Source: Gigantopelta aegis
Taxonomy: Eukaryota; Mollusca; Gastropoda; Neomphalida; Peltospiridae
Direction of reading: 5' to 3'
NCBI RefSeq assembly: GCF_016097555.1
Contig: NC_054708.1
Span: forward strand, 26,424,081 to 26,488,080
Length of the DNA: 64,000 nucleotides
Each line of letters starts with the position of its first letter. Position 1 is the stretch's first letter. The notes under the pieces were generated by a model, which made no database searches, was not told the DNA's origin, and saw only the letters and a program-made list of their open reading frames with translations. Positions 1 to 12,400 of this stretch are shown here, piece after piece. The position numbers and the translations under genes were made by a program.

Positions 1-254
1 TTAGCATGAATCGAAACTGTGTTTACATATCACTATCACTATCACTGTAGTATATCTAATGATTCTGTTATTTTATATATATTTTTTTGACAACATCTGC
101 AGGGAATACAATGTTTATTCATAGGCGTACGGTACGGACTTCCATTATTGTAGGGGGAGGATGATTTATGCTCGAATTAAAATTATTTCTGTTTCTGAGG
201 TAACATAAAGGCATATATGACATTTTTTAAATTATGGTGAGCATTCTATATTAA

Positions 255-517
255 CCGGCCTCGTTGGTGTCGTGGTTAAGTCATCGGACACAAGGCTGGT
301 AGGTACAGGGTTCGCAGTCCGGTACCGGCTCCCACCCAGAGCGAGTTTTAACGGCTCAACGGGTAGGTGTAGGTCCACTACACCCTCTTCGCTCTCACTA
401 ACCACTAACAACTAACAACTAACCCTCTGTCCTGGACAGACAGCCCAGATAGCTGAGGTGTGTGCCCAGGACAGCGTGCTTGAACCTTAAGTGGATATAA
501 GCACGAACATAAGTTGA
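255..517 (+). repeat. SINE, type C (tRNA-like head)
   Basis: Begins ccggcctcgttgg with a Pol III A-box-like stretch and a B-box-like gggttcgcagtcc. The tail (cctggacagacagcccagat, then ggatataagcacgaa) differs from that of SINE types A and B. The duplicate copy lies at 8416-8675. Confidence 0.75.
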
Positions 518-621
518 AGAAAAATAATTCTATATTACCTGGCCTCATTATTTATGTCTGTGGATATCAAGTGAAAGGTTTCACTCAGAATTCACATTGG
601 CACTAATCGCCACCAAGGACA

Positions 622-1016
622 CAGCCGGCCTCGGTGGCGTCGTGGTAGGCCATCGGTCTACAGGCTGGTAGGTACTGGGTTCGGATCTCAGTCGAGGCAT
701 GGGATTTTTAATCCAGATACCGACTCCAAACCCTGAGTGAGTGCTCCGCAAGGCTCAATGGGTAGGTGTAAACCACTTGCACCGACCAGTGATCCATAAC
801 TGGTTCAACAAAGGCCATGGTTTGTGCTATCCTGCCTGTGGGAAGTGCAAATAAAAGATCCCTTGCTGCTAATCGGAAGAGTAGCCCATGTAGTGGCGAC
901 AGCGGGTTTCTTCTCAAAATCTGTGTGGTCCTTAACCATATGTCTGATGCCATATAACCGTAAATAAAATGTGTTGAGTGCGTCGTTAAATAAAACATTT
1001 CTTTCTTTCTTTCCAT
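622..1016 (+). repeat. SINE, type B, post-duplication insertion
   Basis: tRNA-like head (ggcctcggtggcgtcgtgg, B box gggttcggatctc), central domain ccttgctgctaatcggaaga, and 3' end gtgcgtcgttaaataaaac followed by a tcttt-rich tail. It is flanked by caaggaca repeats (614-621 and 1017-1024). The matching place in copy B (about 8778) is an empty site carrying one copy of this target, so it inserted after the duplication. Confidence 0.85.
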
Positions 1017-1044
1017 CAAGGACAATATTAATGTGCGCAGGCGA

Positions 1045-1310
1045 TCAACTGCCCCCCCCCCCCTCCCCCCGCCCTTTAGTGCTGGAGTAAATCCTCAAAT
1101 TCAGGCAATTTGCAGTTGTAATCCATATATCCACTGGTGATTAGTTTGCAACACTATATACCTGTTTGGCAGTAATGCTAGTATGAAAAAAAAGTGTTAT
1201 TCAGATTCGGGCATTTTCATTTAATTCGGGCAAAAAACAAGCCTGCCCCCCCCCCCCCCCCCCCATTTAAAAATAATAAAATCGGAGCCTATACGCCTAT
1301 GCTTGTAGGG
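1045..1310 (-). repeat. Dispersed repeat with poly-C tracts
   Basis: Two C-homopolymer runs bracket a segment with tgctggagtaaa, ttcgggcattttc and aattcgggcaaaa. A similar element lies in the opposite orientation at 20605-20935, and part of it recurs at about 8805-8865 in copy B. The family is not recognised. Confidence 0.6.
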
Positions 1311-1894
1311 TCCTGCTTAATGACAATTTTAGGGGCAGATATGACGCACATATAGTTTCTTTGTTTCTAGAGATCAATGTCCATATTTTCTATTTCACTG
1401 TAAAAAAAGAAGAAGAAAACAAAAAGAAGGTAACATTAAAGATTTACATAGTTCATACTAGACTAGTATATTTGTGAGTTAAACGTTTAGTAGCCGTATC
1501 CGTTTATTTACAACACCTCAGCACAATTTATACTATGACTATTTGGTGTTTAACATTAATTTTGTTCTTATATATGCTTTAAAAGTACATTTCGTTGAGT
1601 ACTTAAAAGTCGTAAATAGGTTGTATGATAATTTTTATCATAAGTATGCATGCATTATATTTTCATTTTCAATTCATGCATTGACATTTTTATTAATAAA
1701 AAATATATCTGCTCTAGTGGTGTCGTTAAATAAAACAAACTTTAAACTTTATATCCCAGTTGTGCGGCTCTGGTTGGGACGAACCCCGAACCCCCTTCCC
1801 CCAATAGTGGATTAGCCATACATAAACACCAAACAGCTGTAAGTTTAAAATGTGCTTTCCTTTGTACCATGGCCTAGATATTATTTTAAACGTT

Positions 1895-2205
1895 TATTTT
1901 GTTTAACGACACAACTAGAGCACATTGATTTATTAATCATCGGCTATTTGATGTCGAACAGTTGTTAATTTTGACATGTAGTCTTAGAGAGGAAACCAGC
2001 TACATTTTCCCATTAGAATCAATGGATCTTTTTTATGCGCTATCCCACAGGAAGGATAGCACATACCACGTCCTTTGATATACCAGTCGTGGTGCACTGC
2101 TTGGAACGAGAAATATCCCAATGGGCCCACCGACGGGGATCGATCCCAAACCGACCGCGCATCAAGCGAGCACTTTACCACTAGGCTACGTCCTGCCAAT
2201 TATTT
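1895..2205 (-). repeat. SINE, type A
   Basis: Reverse-strand copy whose head, read on the minus strand, has a tagcctagtggtaaa A box and a gggatcgatccc B box, then cagtgcaccacgactgg. The tail reads ttgtgtcgttaaacaaa. Its duplicate is at 10200-10510. Confidence 0.8.
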
Positions 2206-2617
2206 TTAAATTCTAGAAAGGCGATTTTCAACACAACAACTATTAAAGACGCGTTTTCACTGAGCGCAGAATAGCCACATATATCGCTCATAAAAAAAGT
2301 TTTAAAAAACAACAACCCCAACACAAATAAAACAACAACAACAACAAAAACAAACAAACAATAACCTAACATGCGTTGTTAGAAATAGTGATGATATAGC
2401 AACAATTAAGAGTACTGGTTTCTGCTTGGACTGCGGTATCAATTGATAACGATATGGGTGTATTAAATCGATTTGTGGTTTGTGTTATTAATAGTAAACA
2501 ATGTTATAGGTTATCATTGTACAGGTCATAGTTTGTAAGTGTTAGAAGCCAGCTTATAATTTTACTTGTGTCGAAGTGTGGTTAAACAACAATGACCACC
2601 ACCACTAACACCCCCAA

Positions 2618-2790
2618 CCCCCCCCCCCCCAAACAAAAAAACACAACAAAAAAACCAACAACCCCCAACAACAACGAAACTAAAAAAAAAAAATAATAAA
2701 AAAAAAAAACCTAAATTAAACTAAACTAAACTAAACTAAACTAAACTAAACCAAACCAAACCAAACCAAACTAAACTAAAACAAAACTTG
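2618..2790. repeat. Low-complexity A-rich stretch with (ctaaa)n
   Basis: An A-rich/polypurine stretch followed by a pentanucleotide array (actaa)n from about 2714 to 2779, with accaa variants. The copy B equivalent at 11040-11205 is clearly longer, so the array changed length after duplication. Confidence 0.8.
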
Positions 2791-2834
2791 CCATGGTGTA
2801 TATTTTTCGACGGAGGCCATATTTTGGATTAAGA

Positions 2835-3145
2835 ACTTTGTTTTGATTAACGACACCACTGGAACACATTGATTGATTAATCATTCGCTATTGGATGTCA
2901 AGCATATGGTTATTCTGACTCATAGTCGTCAGAGGAAACCCGCTACAGTTTTCCTAATGCAGAAAGGGATCTTTTATATGCACTTTCCCACAGACAGGAA
3001 AGCACATACCACGGTCTTTGTCCAGTTGTACTGCACTAGTTGGAACGAAAAACCCCGCCAATCAGCTGAATGGATCCACCGAGGTGTTTCGACCCTGCGA
3101 CGCATGTATCTCAAACGAACACTCAACCGACTAAGCTAAATCCCG
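2835..3145 (-). repeat. SINE with a different tRNA-like head
   Basis: The minus strand begins gggatttagcttagtcggtt, a good tRNA 5' half with A box, and carries a cagggtcgaaacacc B box. It then joins a tail like that of type A (ttttatatgcactttcccac, on the plus strand). This gives a third head type on the shared body. The copy B equivalent is at 11270-11575. Confidence 0.75.
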
Positions 3146-3164
3146 TTCCTATTTTAGAAGAAAG

Positions 3165-3495
3165 GAAGGAAATGTTTTATATAACGACGCACTCAACACA
3201 TTTTATTTATATATTTTATATATAGCGTCGGACATATGGTTAAGGACGACACAGATATTGAGAGGACACCCGCTGTCGCCACTTCATGGGCTACTCTTTT
3301 TTTTTATTAACAGCAAGGGATCTTTTATATACACCATCCCACAGACAGGATAACACACACCACAATCTTTGATATACCAGTCGTGGTGCACTGTCTGGAA
3401 CTAAAAATAACCCAATGGGTCCACCGACGGGGATCGATCCCAGACCGACCGCGCATCAAGCAAGTGCTGTACCACTGAACTACGTCTCGGCCGTC
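3165..3495 (-). repeat. SINE, type A
   Basis: Minus-strand copy. Its 3' end (acgacgcactcaacacattt on the plus strand) is at the left and its tRNA-like head with gggatcgatccc at the right. The copy B equivalent is at 11595-11910. Confidence 0.8.
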
Positions 3496-3704
3496 CCTAT
3501 TTTGAAGTAAACGTGAATACAGCAAACACAACAATGCGTTACGTTTCCCCATACTTTTGCCTTTGATTCTGTTCATGTAAAAGGTCATTACAGATAATCT
3601 TCTCACACACCCGTGGGTGAGAACATGACAATTACACACATGGATTTAAAGGCGGCACCACACGTCACCTTGACCGCGGACCACTCTGCAGGAGCTCACC
3701 GTCC

Positions 3705-3881
3705 TCTGCGGCGTTATGATTAAACCATCGGACATAAGGCTGGTAGGTACTGGGTTCGCAGCCCGGTACCGGTTCCCACCCAGAGCGAGTTTTAACGACT
3801 CAGTGGGTAGGTGTAAGACCACTACATCACTGAACCACTAACAACTAACCCACTGTCCTGAACAACCAGCCCAGATAGCTG

Positions 3882-3921
<40 letters not shown>

Positions 3922-3970
3922 AGGACAGCGTGCTTGAACCTTAATTGGATATAAGCACGTAAATAAGATG
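3705..3970 (+). repeat. SINE type C containing (GT)18
   Basis: Type C body whose gaggtgtgtg segment has grown into an uninterrupted GT run at 3884-3919 (18 units). The duplicate at 12120-12400 carries 28 units at the same site. Confidence 0.8.
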
Positions 3971-4289
3971 ACTTGAATGAATGCCGGAGTATGAAAATAA
4001 ATGATAAATTCATCGTAAGCTGAGGTCTTATTACCATACTTGTAGGGCTGCATTCCCCAAAACATCCCTACTTGCCACGGGTATGTCGGCTTGTCCTCAA
4101 ACATGTTCATTTACAATTGCGTAATATGATACGACGCTTTAAAACAACTTTTTCTTCCAAGACTAAAACTGTACTTTTTTATATACATATTAAGCAGTAC
4201 GTACGTTTTTTTGGTCAAAACTGGCGTAGCGTTAGAGTTGTTTTTGGCCTACTTTCTATTGCAAACTGTTTCTCCTTTGTCACGACTTT

Positions 4290-4540
4290 TAATGGGGTAA
4301 AATAATATATATATATTTTTTTAATATAAAAATCCAGAATCACTGGTAAAGAGTCTTCATTAGTTCGACAAAAACGACACGTTTAAGCAAAAAAAGACAG
4401 TCTTTCGTATTTTGTTTAGTGGATTAACTGCCCTGTGCAATCCTCACCCCACCCGTAATTACGGCCCTGGTAAGGGGAGCAAGATTGGTGTAGTAATCGT
4501 GGTCTTTTTTTAATTTTTTTTTTTTATTTTTTTTTTATAA
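4290..4540. other. No gene seen
   Basis: AT-rich sequence with T homopolymers between the end of duplication copy A and the satellite array. I see no coding or RNA signal. Confidence 0.6.
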
Positions 4541-5888
4541 ATCAAAATACTAGCAAGAGTATTCAAACTGATAACTGAATTTGTTAATCAAAATACTAGC
4601 AAGAGAATTCAAACTCTGATAACTGAATTTGTTAATCAAAATACTAGTACTAGCAAGAGAATTCAAACTCTGATAACTGAATTTGTTAATCAAAATACTA
4701 GTACTAGCAAGATAATTCAAACTGATAACTGAATTTGTTAATCAAAATACTAGCAAGAGAATTCAAACTGATAACTGAATTTGTTAATCAAAATACTAGC
4801 AAGAGAATTCAAACTGATAACTGAATTTGTTAATCAAAATATTAGGAAGAGAATTCAAACTGATAACTGAATTTGTTAATCAAAATACTAGCAAGAGAAT
4901 TCAAACTGATAACTGAATTTGTTAATCAAAATACTAGCAAGAGAATTCAAACTGATAACTGAATTTGTTAATCAAAATATTAGGAAGAGAATTCAAACTG
5001 ATAACTGAATTTGTTAATCAAAATACTAGCAAGAGAATTCAAACTGATAACTGAATTTGTTAATCAAAATACTAGCAAGAGAATTCAAAGTGATAACTGA
5101 ATTTGTTAATCAAAATACTAGCAAGAGAATTCAAACTGATAACTGAATTTGTTAATCAAAATATTAGGAAGAGAATTCAAACTGATAACTGAATTTGTTA
5201 ATCAAAATATTAGGAAGAGAATTCAAACTGATAACTGAATTTGTTAATCAAAATACTACCAAGAGAATTCAAACTGATAACTGAATTTGTTAATCAAAAT
5301 ATTAGGAAGAGAATTCAAACTGATAACTGAATTTGTTAATCAAAATACTAGCAAGAGAATTCAAACTGATAACTGAATTTGTTAATCAAAATACTAGCAA
5401 GAGAATTCAAACTGATAACTGAATTTGTTAATCAAAATACTAGCAAGAGAATTCAAACTGATAACTGAATTTGTTAATCAAAATATTAGGAAGAGAATTC
5501 AAACTGATAACTGAATTTGTTAATCAAAATATTAGGAAGAGAATTCAAACTGATAACTGAATTTGTTAATCAAAATACTAGCAAGAGAATTCAAACTGAT
5601 AACTGAATTTGTTAATCAAAATATTAGGAAGAGAATTCAAACTGATAACTGAATTTGTTAATCAAAATATTAGGAAGAGAATTCAAACTGATAACTGAAT
5701 TTGTTAATCAAAATACTAGCAAGAGAATTCAAACTGATAACTGAATTTGTTAATCAAAATACTAGCAAGAGAATTCAAACTGATAACTGAATTTGTTAAT
5801 CAAAATACTAGCAAGAGAATTCAAACTGATAACTGAATTTGTTAATCAAAATACTAGCAAGAGAATTCAAACTGATAACTGCATTTGT
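4540..5888 (+). repeat. 46-bp satellite array, about 29 units
   Basis: The monomer runs from aatcaaaatactagcaag to gataactgaatttgtt and repeats at 46 bp. Two monomer forms alternate, one with actagcaag and one with attaggaag. The first four units are more diverged, two of them carrying an extra actagt step. Order of forms suggests higher-order structure. The array ends where a SINE is inserted. Confidence 0.95.
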
Positions 5889-5896
5889 AAGGATTA

Positions 5897-6206
5897 GGGG
5901 CGGGACGTAGCCCAGTGGTAAAGCGCATGCCACGGTCTTGAATCGATCCACGTCGGTGGGCCCATTGGACTATTTATTTCTCGTTCCAGCCAGTGCACCA
6001 CGGCTGGTATATCAAAGGCCGTAGTATGTGCTATCCTGTCTGTGGGATGGTGCATATAAAAGATCACTAGCTACTAATGAAAAAATGTAGCGGGTTTCCT
6101 CTCTGTGACTGTATCAAAAATGACCATATGTTTGACATCTAATAGCCGATGATTAATAAATCAATGTGCTCCAGTGGTGTCTTTAAACAAAACATTTTTT
6201 GTTTTG
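5897..6206 (+). repeat. SINE, type A, at the end of the satellite
   Basis: Full-length copy with head ggggcgggacgtagcccagt, a degraded B-box region, and tail ending cttaaacaaaac. The flanking repeats taaggatta (5888-5896) and ttaggatta (6207-6215) look like a target-site duplication with one change. Confidence 0.85.
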
Positions 6207-6214
6207 TTAGGATT

Positions 6215-7425
6215 AATATAGCAATCACTTGCTTAATGTTTCTTGCAATGTTGTCCATGAGCCGCGTACGTCCAAACTGACATATTATATTATTTTTTAT
6301 TATATTATTTTATTTTATTTTATTTTATTTATTTATTTGTCGTCTGAGTGACGTTGGGGATGTGGGGCGTGCGACTGACATCCTCACCCACTTTGATAAT
6401 AAATGACACTTGACCCTATTTAAGCCTTGGTAGAAAGGTTTTCAGTTATCAGTTTTGCTTACGTCTGTTGAAATATCAGTTTGTCCTATACTTACTAATT
6501 GAATATCGTCACACTCAGTTAAACAACAGATCACGTAGAGGCGCCCAGTGTACAGTGCATCATCTGTATGTGTATTGATATCTGTTATAAGTTTAAATAT
6601 GTATTTTGTAATTACTTTTAGTTCATTAGGTTCATACACACGAACTATGTTCATTTCAACAATGGAATAATATGTTTGCAATAAGACATTGTGCTGTCCA
6701 AAACACAAATAAATAAATAAATAAATATTTAGCTTCAAAAGTAATTTAAACTTGTACCGTTATTAACACTGTAATTAATACTGTTATATTGGTTGTGATT
6801 AAAACCCCCCAAAACAAAACAACAAAAAACAAACAAACAAACAAACAAAAACAAACAAAACAAAACAAAACAAAAACAAACAATACAAACAAAGCCTACA
6901 ACATAATTTCAATACAAGCTACAACTATTATATTTCTTTATATACTTTTAACATCGCTTTCTTTCTTCTTTTTTTTCCCTTACTTTCTGTCTGTCTGTCT
7001 GTCTTTCGGTCTTTCTTTTGGTTTTTCTTTTTTCTTTTAGTTTTTTGTTTTGTTTTTTTAATGTTTGTCGTGTTTCGCCATTAAAGGTATATTTAATTCG
7101 TAATTAACCTCTTTTTCTCTCTGTTTCTTTCCTACTGGCAGCTTCATTAGTTTCTGATACCTTCATTAAAGTAATATTGAGGTGCGGAGTGACTAAGTAT
7201 GTTTAATGTTTTTCTTGGAATGTGTTTGTGTCACTGACCTACTAGCTCTGCTATTTCATGTATTTCTGAGAGTGTTTTTTGTTTTGGATATAACATACTT
7301 GATAACAAAAAAATATGTATATATATATACATGTATAAATAAACAAAACCAAATGCAATGAAATGATAAAATGAGTAAATACATATACATAAAAACAAAT
7401 CAACAAGCAAACAAATACATTAATA
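6215..7425. other. Non-coding, several simple repeats
   Basis: Contains short (tttta)n at about 6300, (caaa)n at about 6820-6890, and T- and CT-rich runs at 6955-7060. The open frames here are compositional and no gene is supported. Confidence 0.65.
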
Positions 7426-7493
7426 ATTAAGTACGTACGTAAGTAAGTCCTGCGTAAATAAATAAGTAAATAAGTAAGTAAGTATGTACGTAC

Positions 7494-7528
<35 letters not shown>

Positions 7529-7588
7529 TGTACGTAAGTAAGTCCTGCGTAAATAAATAAGTAAAGAAGTAAGTATGTACGTACGTAC

Positions 7589-7623
<35 letters not shown>

Positions 7624-7665
7624 TGTAAGTATGTACGTACGTACGTACGTAAGTAAGTAAGTAAA

Positions 7666-7722
<57 letters not shown>

Positions 7723-7877
7723 GAGTAAGTAAATAAGTAAGTATGTACGTAAGTAAGTAAGTAAGTAAGTAAATAAATAAGTAAGTAAGTAAGTAAGTAA
7801 GTGAGTAAGTAAGTATGTACGTAAGTCAGTCAGTAAGTTAATAAATAAATACATGGACTGAACAAGTAATTAGGTAA

Positions 7878-7908
<31 letters not shown>

Positions 7909-8036
7909 CTTACTTACTTATTAATTAATTAATTAAGTAAGTAAGTAAGTAAGTAGGTAAATTGGTAATTAATTAATTAATTAATTTCTGTCCTTTCCCC
8001 CTTCTTTTTTCTTTAATTAATTAATTAAGTACGTAC

Positions 8037-8079
<43 letters not shown>

Positions 8080-8085
8080 TGTAAT
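7425..8085. repeat. Long GTAA/TTAC tetranucleotide array
   Basis: Roughly 650 bp of (gtaa)n with gtac and catac interruptions. The phase flips to ttac/taat at about 7905-7935. It encodes only a Leu/Tyr/Thr-repeat reading frame, which is not a gene. Confidence 0.95.
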
Positions 8086-8415
8086 ATGTCAGCTGACGTA
8101 ACTGAAAATAGTATCTAGCGAAAACAAACATAGATAGATCACATTCAACTTGCTTCGGGGCTAGACATATATTAGCATGAATCGAAACTGTGTTTACATA
8201 TCACTATCACTATCACTGTAGTATATCTAATGATTCTGTTATTTTTTTATTTTTTTTTTGACAACATCTGCAGGGAATACAATGTTTATTCATAGGCGTA
8301 CGGACTTCCATTATTGTAGGGGAGGCAGATTTATGCTCGAATTAAAATTATTTCTGTTTCTGAGGTAACATAAAGGCATATATGACATTTTTTAAATTAT
8401 GGTGAGCATTCTATA

Positions 8416-8675
8416 TTAACCGGCCTCGTTGGTGTCGTGGTTAAGCCATCGGACACAAGGCTGGTAGGTACAGGGTTCGCAGTCCGGTACCGGCTCCCAC
8501 CCAGAGCGAGTTTTAACGGCTCAACGGGTAGGTGTAGGGCCACTACGCCCTCTTCGCTCTCACTAACAACTAACAACTAACCCTCTGTCCTGGACAGATA
8601 GCCCAGATAGCTGAGGTGTGTGCCCAGGACAGCGTGCTTGAACCTTAAGTGGATATAAGCACGAACATAAGTTGA
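8416..8675 (+). repeat. SINE, type C
   Basis: Duplicate of the copy at 255-517, with the same tRNA-like head and tail. Confidence 0.75.
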
Positions 8676-8989
8676 AGAAAAATAATTCTATATTAGCTGG
8701 CCTCAATATTTATGTCTGTGGATATCAAGCGAAAGGTTTCACTCAGTATTCACATTGGCATCCAACTAATCGCCATCAAGGACAAAATTAATGTGCGCAG
8801 GCGGTCAATTTTCGTTTAATTCGGGCAAAACCAAGCCTGCCCCCCCCCCCCCCCCCCCACAATTTAAAAAAGAATAAAAATCGGAGCCAGTACGCCTATG
8901 CTTGTAGGGTCCTGCTTAATGACAATTTTAGGGGCAGATATGACGCACATATAGTTTCTTTGTTTCTAGAGATCAATGTCCATATTTTC

Positions 8990-9686
8990 GGTGTCCTCCC
9001 ATTTTGCCTACAACCCACTTTGCCTACACTCAGTTTGCCTACAACCCACTTTGCCTACACTCAGTTTGCCTACAACCCACTTTGCCTACACTCAGTTTGC
9101 CTACAACCCACTTTGCCTACACTCAGTTTGCCTACAACCCACTTTGCCTACACTCAGTATGAAAAGATGCCATCCCCAGTTAAAAGTGGAGCATTCCATG
9201 TATGGTCCCTATGTATAAAAATAACATGACAAAATAATATGACAAACACATATTTTATTATAAAAATGATTAACATTACACAACAAAAACAATTAATCTA
9301 TAAAATCACCTCTCAAATATTAAACAAATATTTTGTACAAAGTTGAACTTTAATCCTATATCAAAGAATCATGAAGGCCATTTCACTTTGATCACATATT
9401 AAAGATCACAGTATGGGATCATTGGACTAATACTAATCACCATAAATACCATGAAATCATCTTTGTGCAACTAAGCCCCAATTACATTACTTATGTTCAT
9501 TATAATCTTAATGTTTATGTAATACAATATTTTTATATTGGTTTGAGACCAAAATAATAGGGATTGTCCCACTATGAACTGGGGATTTAACTTTTTCACA
9601 CTGTAGGCAAACTGAGTGCAGGCATACTGGATTGTAGGCAAAATAGGTGTAGGCAAAGTGGGTTGAAGGCAGAATGGGAGGGAACC
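8990..9686. mobile_element. Non-autonomous DNA transposon, 697 bp
   Basis: Ends form long imperfect terminal inverted repeats: the left end starts ggtgtcctcccattttgcct, and the right end reads ggttccctcccattctgcc on the opposite strand. It is flanked by a perfect 8-bp duplication atattttc (8982-8989 and 9687-9694). Copy A at about 1391 has the uninterrupted site, which proves the boundaries. An 8-bp target duplication and GG termini fit hAT, P or Merlin-like groups; I cannot choose. No transposase frame is present. Confidence 0.9.
9003..9158 (+). repeat. 31-bp minisatellite inside a transposon end
   Basis: Five near-identical tandem copies of a 31-bp unit (tttgcctacaacccacttt plus gcctacactcag) lie in the left inverted repeat. 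The right end has diverged single versions of the same motif. Confidence 0.9.
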
Positions 9687-10199
9687 ATATTTTCTATTTC
9701 ACTGTAAAAAAAGAAGAAGAAAGCAAAAAGAAGCTAACATTAAAGATTTACATAGTTCATACTAGACTAGTATATTTGTGAGTTAAACGTTTAGTAGCCG
9801 TATGCGTTTATTTACAACACCTCAGCACAATTTATACTATGACTTTTGGTGTTTAACATTAATTTTGTTCTTATATATGCTTTAAAAGTACATTTCGTTG
9901 AGTACTTAAAAGTCGTGGATTAAATAGGTTGTATGATAATTTTTATCATAAGTATGCATGCATTATATTTTCATTTTCAATTCATGCATTTGACATTTTT
10001 ATTAATAAAAAATATATATATGCTCTAGTGGTGTCGTTAAATAAAACAAACTTTAAACTTTATATCTCAGTTGTACGGCTCTGGTTGGGACGAACCCCGA
10101 ACCCCCTTCCCCCAATAGTGGATTAGCCATACATAAACACCAAACAGCTGTAAGTTTAAAATGTGCTTTCCTTTGTACCATGGCCTTGATATTATTTTA

Positions 10200-10515
10200 A
10201 AAGTTTATTTTGTTTAACGACACAACTAGAGCACATTGATTTATTAATCATCGGCTATTTGATGTCGAACAGTTGTTAATTTTGACATGTAGTCTTAGAG
10301 AGGAAACCAGCTACATTTTCCCATTAGCATCAAGGGATCTTTTTTATGCGCTATCCCACAGGAAGGATAGCACATACCACGTCCTTAGATATACCAGTCG
10401 TGGTGCACTGCTTGGAACGAGAAATAGCCCAACTGGCCCACCGACGGGGATCGATCCCAAACCGACCGCGCATCAAGCGAGCACTTTACCACTGGGCTAC
10501 GTCCTGCCAATTATT
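10200..10515 (-). repeat. SINE, type A
   Basis: Duplicate of 1895-2205. The gggatcgatccc B box is intact on the minus strand. Confidence 0.8.
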
Positions 10516-11039
10516 TTTAAATTCTAGAAAGGCGATTTTCAACACAACAACTATTAAAGACGCGTTTTTACTGAGCGCAGAATAGCCACATATATCGCTC
10601 ATAAAAAAGTTTTAAAAACCCCAAACCCCAACACAAATAAAACAACAACAACAACAACAACAAAAACAAACAAACAATAACCTAACATGCGTTGTTAGAA
10701 ATAGTGATGATATAGCAACAATTAAGAGTACTGGTATCTGCTTGGACTGCGGTATCAATTGATAACGATATGGGTGTATTAAAGCGGTAGATGTTTGTGG
10801 TTTGTGTTATTAATAGTTATAGGTTATCATTGTACAGGTCATAGTTTGTAGGTGTTAGAAGCCAGCTTATAATTTTACTTGTGTCGAAGTGTGGTTAAAC
10901 AACAATGACCACCACCACTAACACCCCCCCCCACCCCCAAAAAACAACAACAACCCAACAACAACAACAACAAAAAAAACAAAACAAAAACAACCCCAAC
11001 AAAAAAAACTAACTAAAAAAAACAAAAACAAAAAAAAAC

Positions 11040-11205
11040 CCACCCCAAAAACCTAACTAAACTAAACTAAACTAAATTAAACTAAACAAAACTAAACTAA
11101 ACTAAATTAAACCAAACCAAACTAAATTAAACTAAACTAAACTAAACTAAACCAAACCAAACTAAATTAAACTAAACAAAACTAAACTAAACTAAACTGA
11201 AACAA
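11040..11205. repeat. (ctaaa)n array, expanded copy
   Basis: Pentanucleotide actaa/accaa repeats, about twice the length of the matching array in copy A at 2714-2779. Confidence 0.85.
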
Positions 11206-11269
11206 AACTTGCCATGGTGTACATTTATGAATTTGTTTTTCGACGGAGGCCATATTTTGGATTAAGAAC

Positions 11270-11575
11270 TTTCTTTTGATTAACGACACCACTGGAACAC
11301 ATTGATTGATTAATCATTCGCTATTGGATGTCAAGCATATGGTTATTCTGACTCATAGTCATCAGAGGAAACCCGCTACAGTTTTCCTAATGCAGAAAGG
11401 GATCTTTTATATGCACTTTCCCACAGACAGGAAAGCACATACCACGGTCTTTGTCCAGTTGTACTGCACTAGTTGGAACGAAAAAACCCGCCAATCAGCT
11501 GAATGGATCCACCGAGGTGTTTCGACCCTGCGACGCATGTATCTCAAACGAACACTCAACCGACTAAGCTAAATC
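11270..11575 (-). repeat. SINE with alternative tRNA-like head
   Basis: Duplicate of 2835-3145. Confidence 0.75.
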
Positions 11576-11594
11576 CCGTTCCTATTTTAGAAGA

Positions 11595-11910
11595 AAGGAA
11601 GGAAATGTTTTATATAACGACGCACTCAACACATTTTATTTATATATTTTATATATAGCGTCGGACATATGGTTAAGGACCACACAGATATTGAGAGAGG
11701 ACACCCGCTGTCGCCACTTCATGGGCTACTCTGTTTTTATTAACAGCAAGGGATCTTTTATATACACCATCCCACAGACAGGATAACACATACCACAATC
11801 TTTGATATACCAGTCGTGGTGCACTGTCTGGAACTAAAAATAACCCAATGGGTCCACCGACGGGGATCGATCCCAGCGAGCCCTGTACCACTGGGCTACG
11901 TCCGGCTAGT
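11595..11910 (-). repeat. SINE, type A
   Basis: Duplicate of 3165-3495, with a short deletion in the head after gggatcgatccc. Confidence 0.75.
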
Positions 11911-12119
11911 CCTTATTTTGAAGTAAACGTGAATACAGCAAACACAACAATGCGTTACGTTTCCCCTTACTTTTGCCTTTCATTCTGTTCATGTAAAACG
12001 TCATTACAGATAAGCTTCTCACACACCCGTGGGTGAGAACATGACAATTACATGGATTTAAAGGCGGCACCACACGTCACCTTGACCGCGGACCACTCTG
12101 CAGGAGCTCACCGTCCTCT

Positions 12120-12293
12120 GCGGCGTCATGATTAAACCATCGGACATAAGGCTGGTAGGTACTGGGTTCGCAGCCCGGTACCGGTTCCCACCCAGAGCGA
12201 GTTTTAACGATTCAGTGGGTAGGTGTAAGACCACTACATCACTGAACCACTAACAACTAACCCACTGTCCTGAATAACCAGCCCAGATAGCTG

Positions 12294-12353
<60 letters not shown>

Positions 12354-12400
12354 AGGACAGCGTGCTTGAACCTTAATTGGATATAAGCACGAAAATAAGA
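12120..12400 (+). repeat. SINE type C containing (GT)28
   Basis: Duplicate of 3705-3970. The GT run at 12296-12351 has 28 units against 18 in copy A. Confidence 0.8.

Larger units (their letters stand above)
1..4290 (+). repeat. Segmental duplication, copy A
   Basis: This block reappears in the same order and orientation at 8172-12717, from the shared opening ttagcatgaatcgaaactg to a shared motif cctttgtcacgacttt. Most stretches are nearly identical, with small indels. Copy A has a SINE at about 622-1016 that copy B lacks, and lacks the 697-bp transposon present in B. Its left edge is at or beyond the window edge, so its full length is unknown. It contains only repeats and no gene that I can support. 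Confidence 0.9.

Noticed and set aside
708..1025. Minus-strand frames such as [15 protein letters not shown], seen several times
   Set aside because: They are translations of SINE tails; the same peptide recurs wherever the SINE lies.
4540..5888. CRISPR-like array
   Set aside because: The 46-bp units are contiguous with no unique spacers; it is a satellite.
7420..7854. 144-codon Leu/Tyr/Thr-rich frame on the minus strand
   Set aside because: It is a translation of the GTAA tetranucleotide array.
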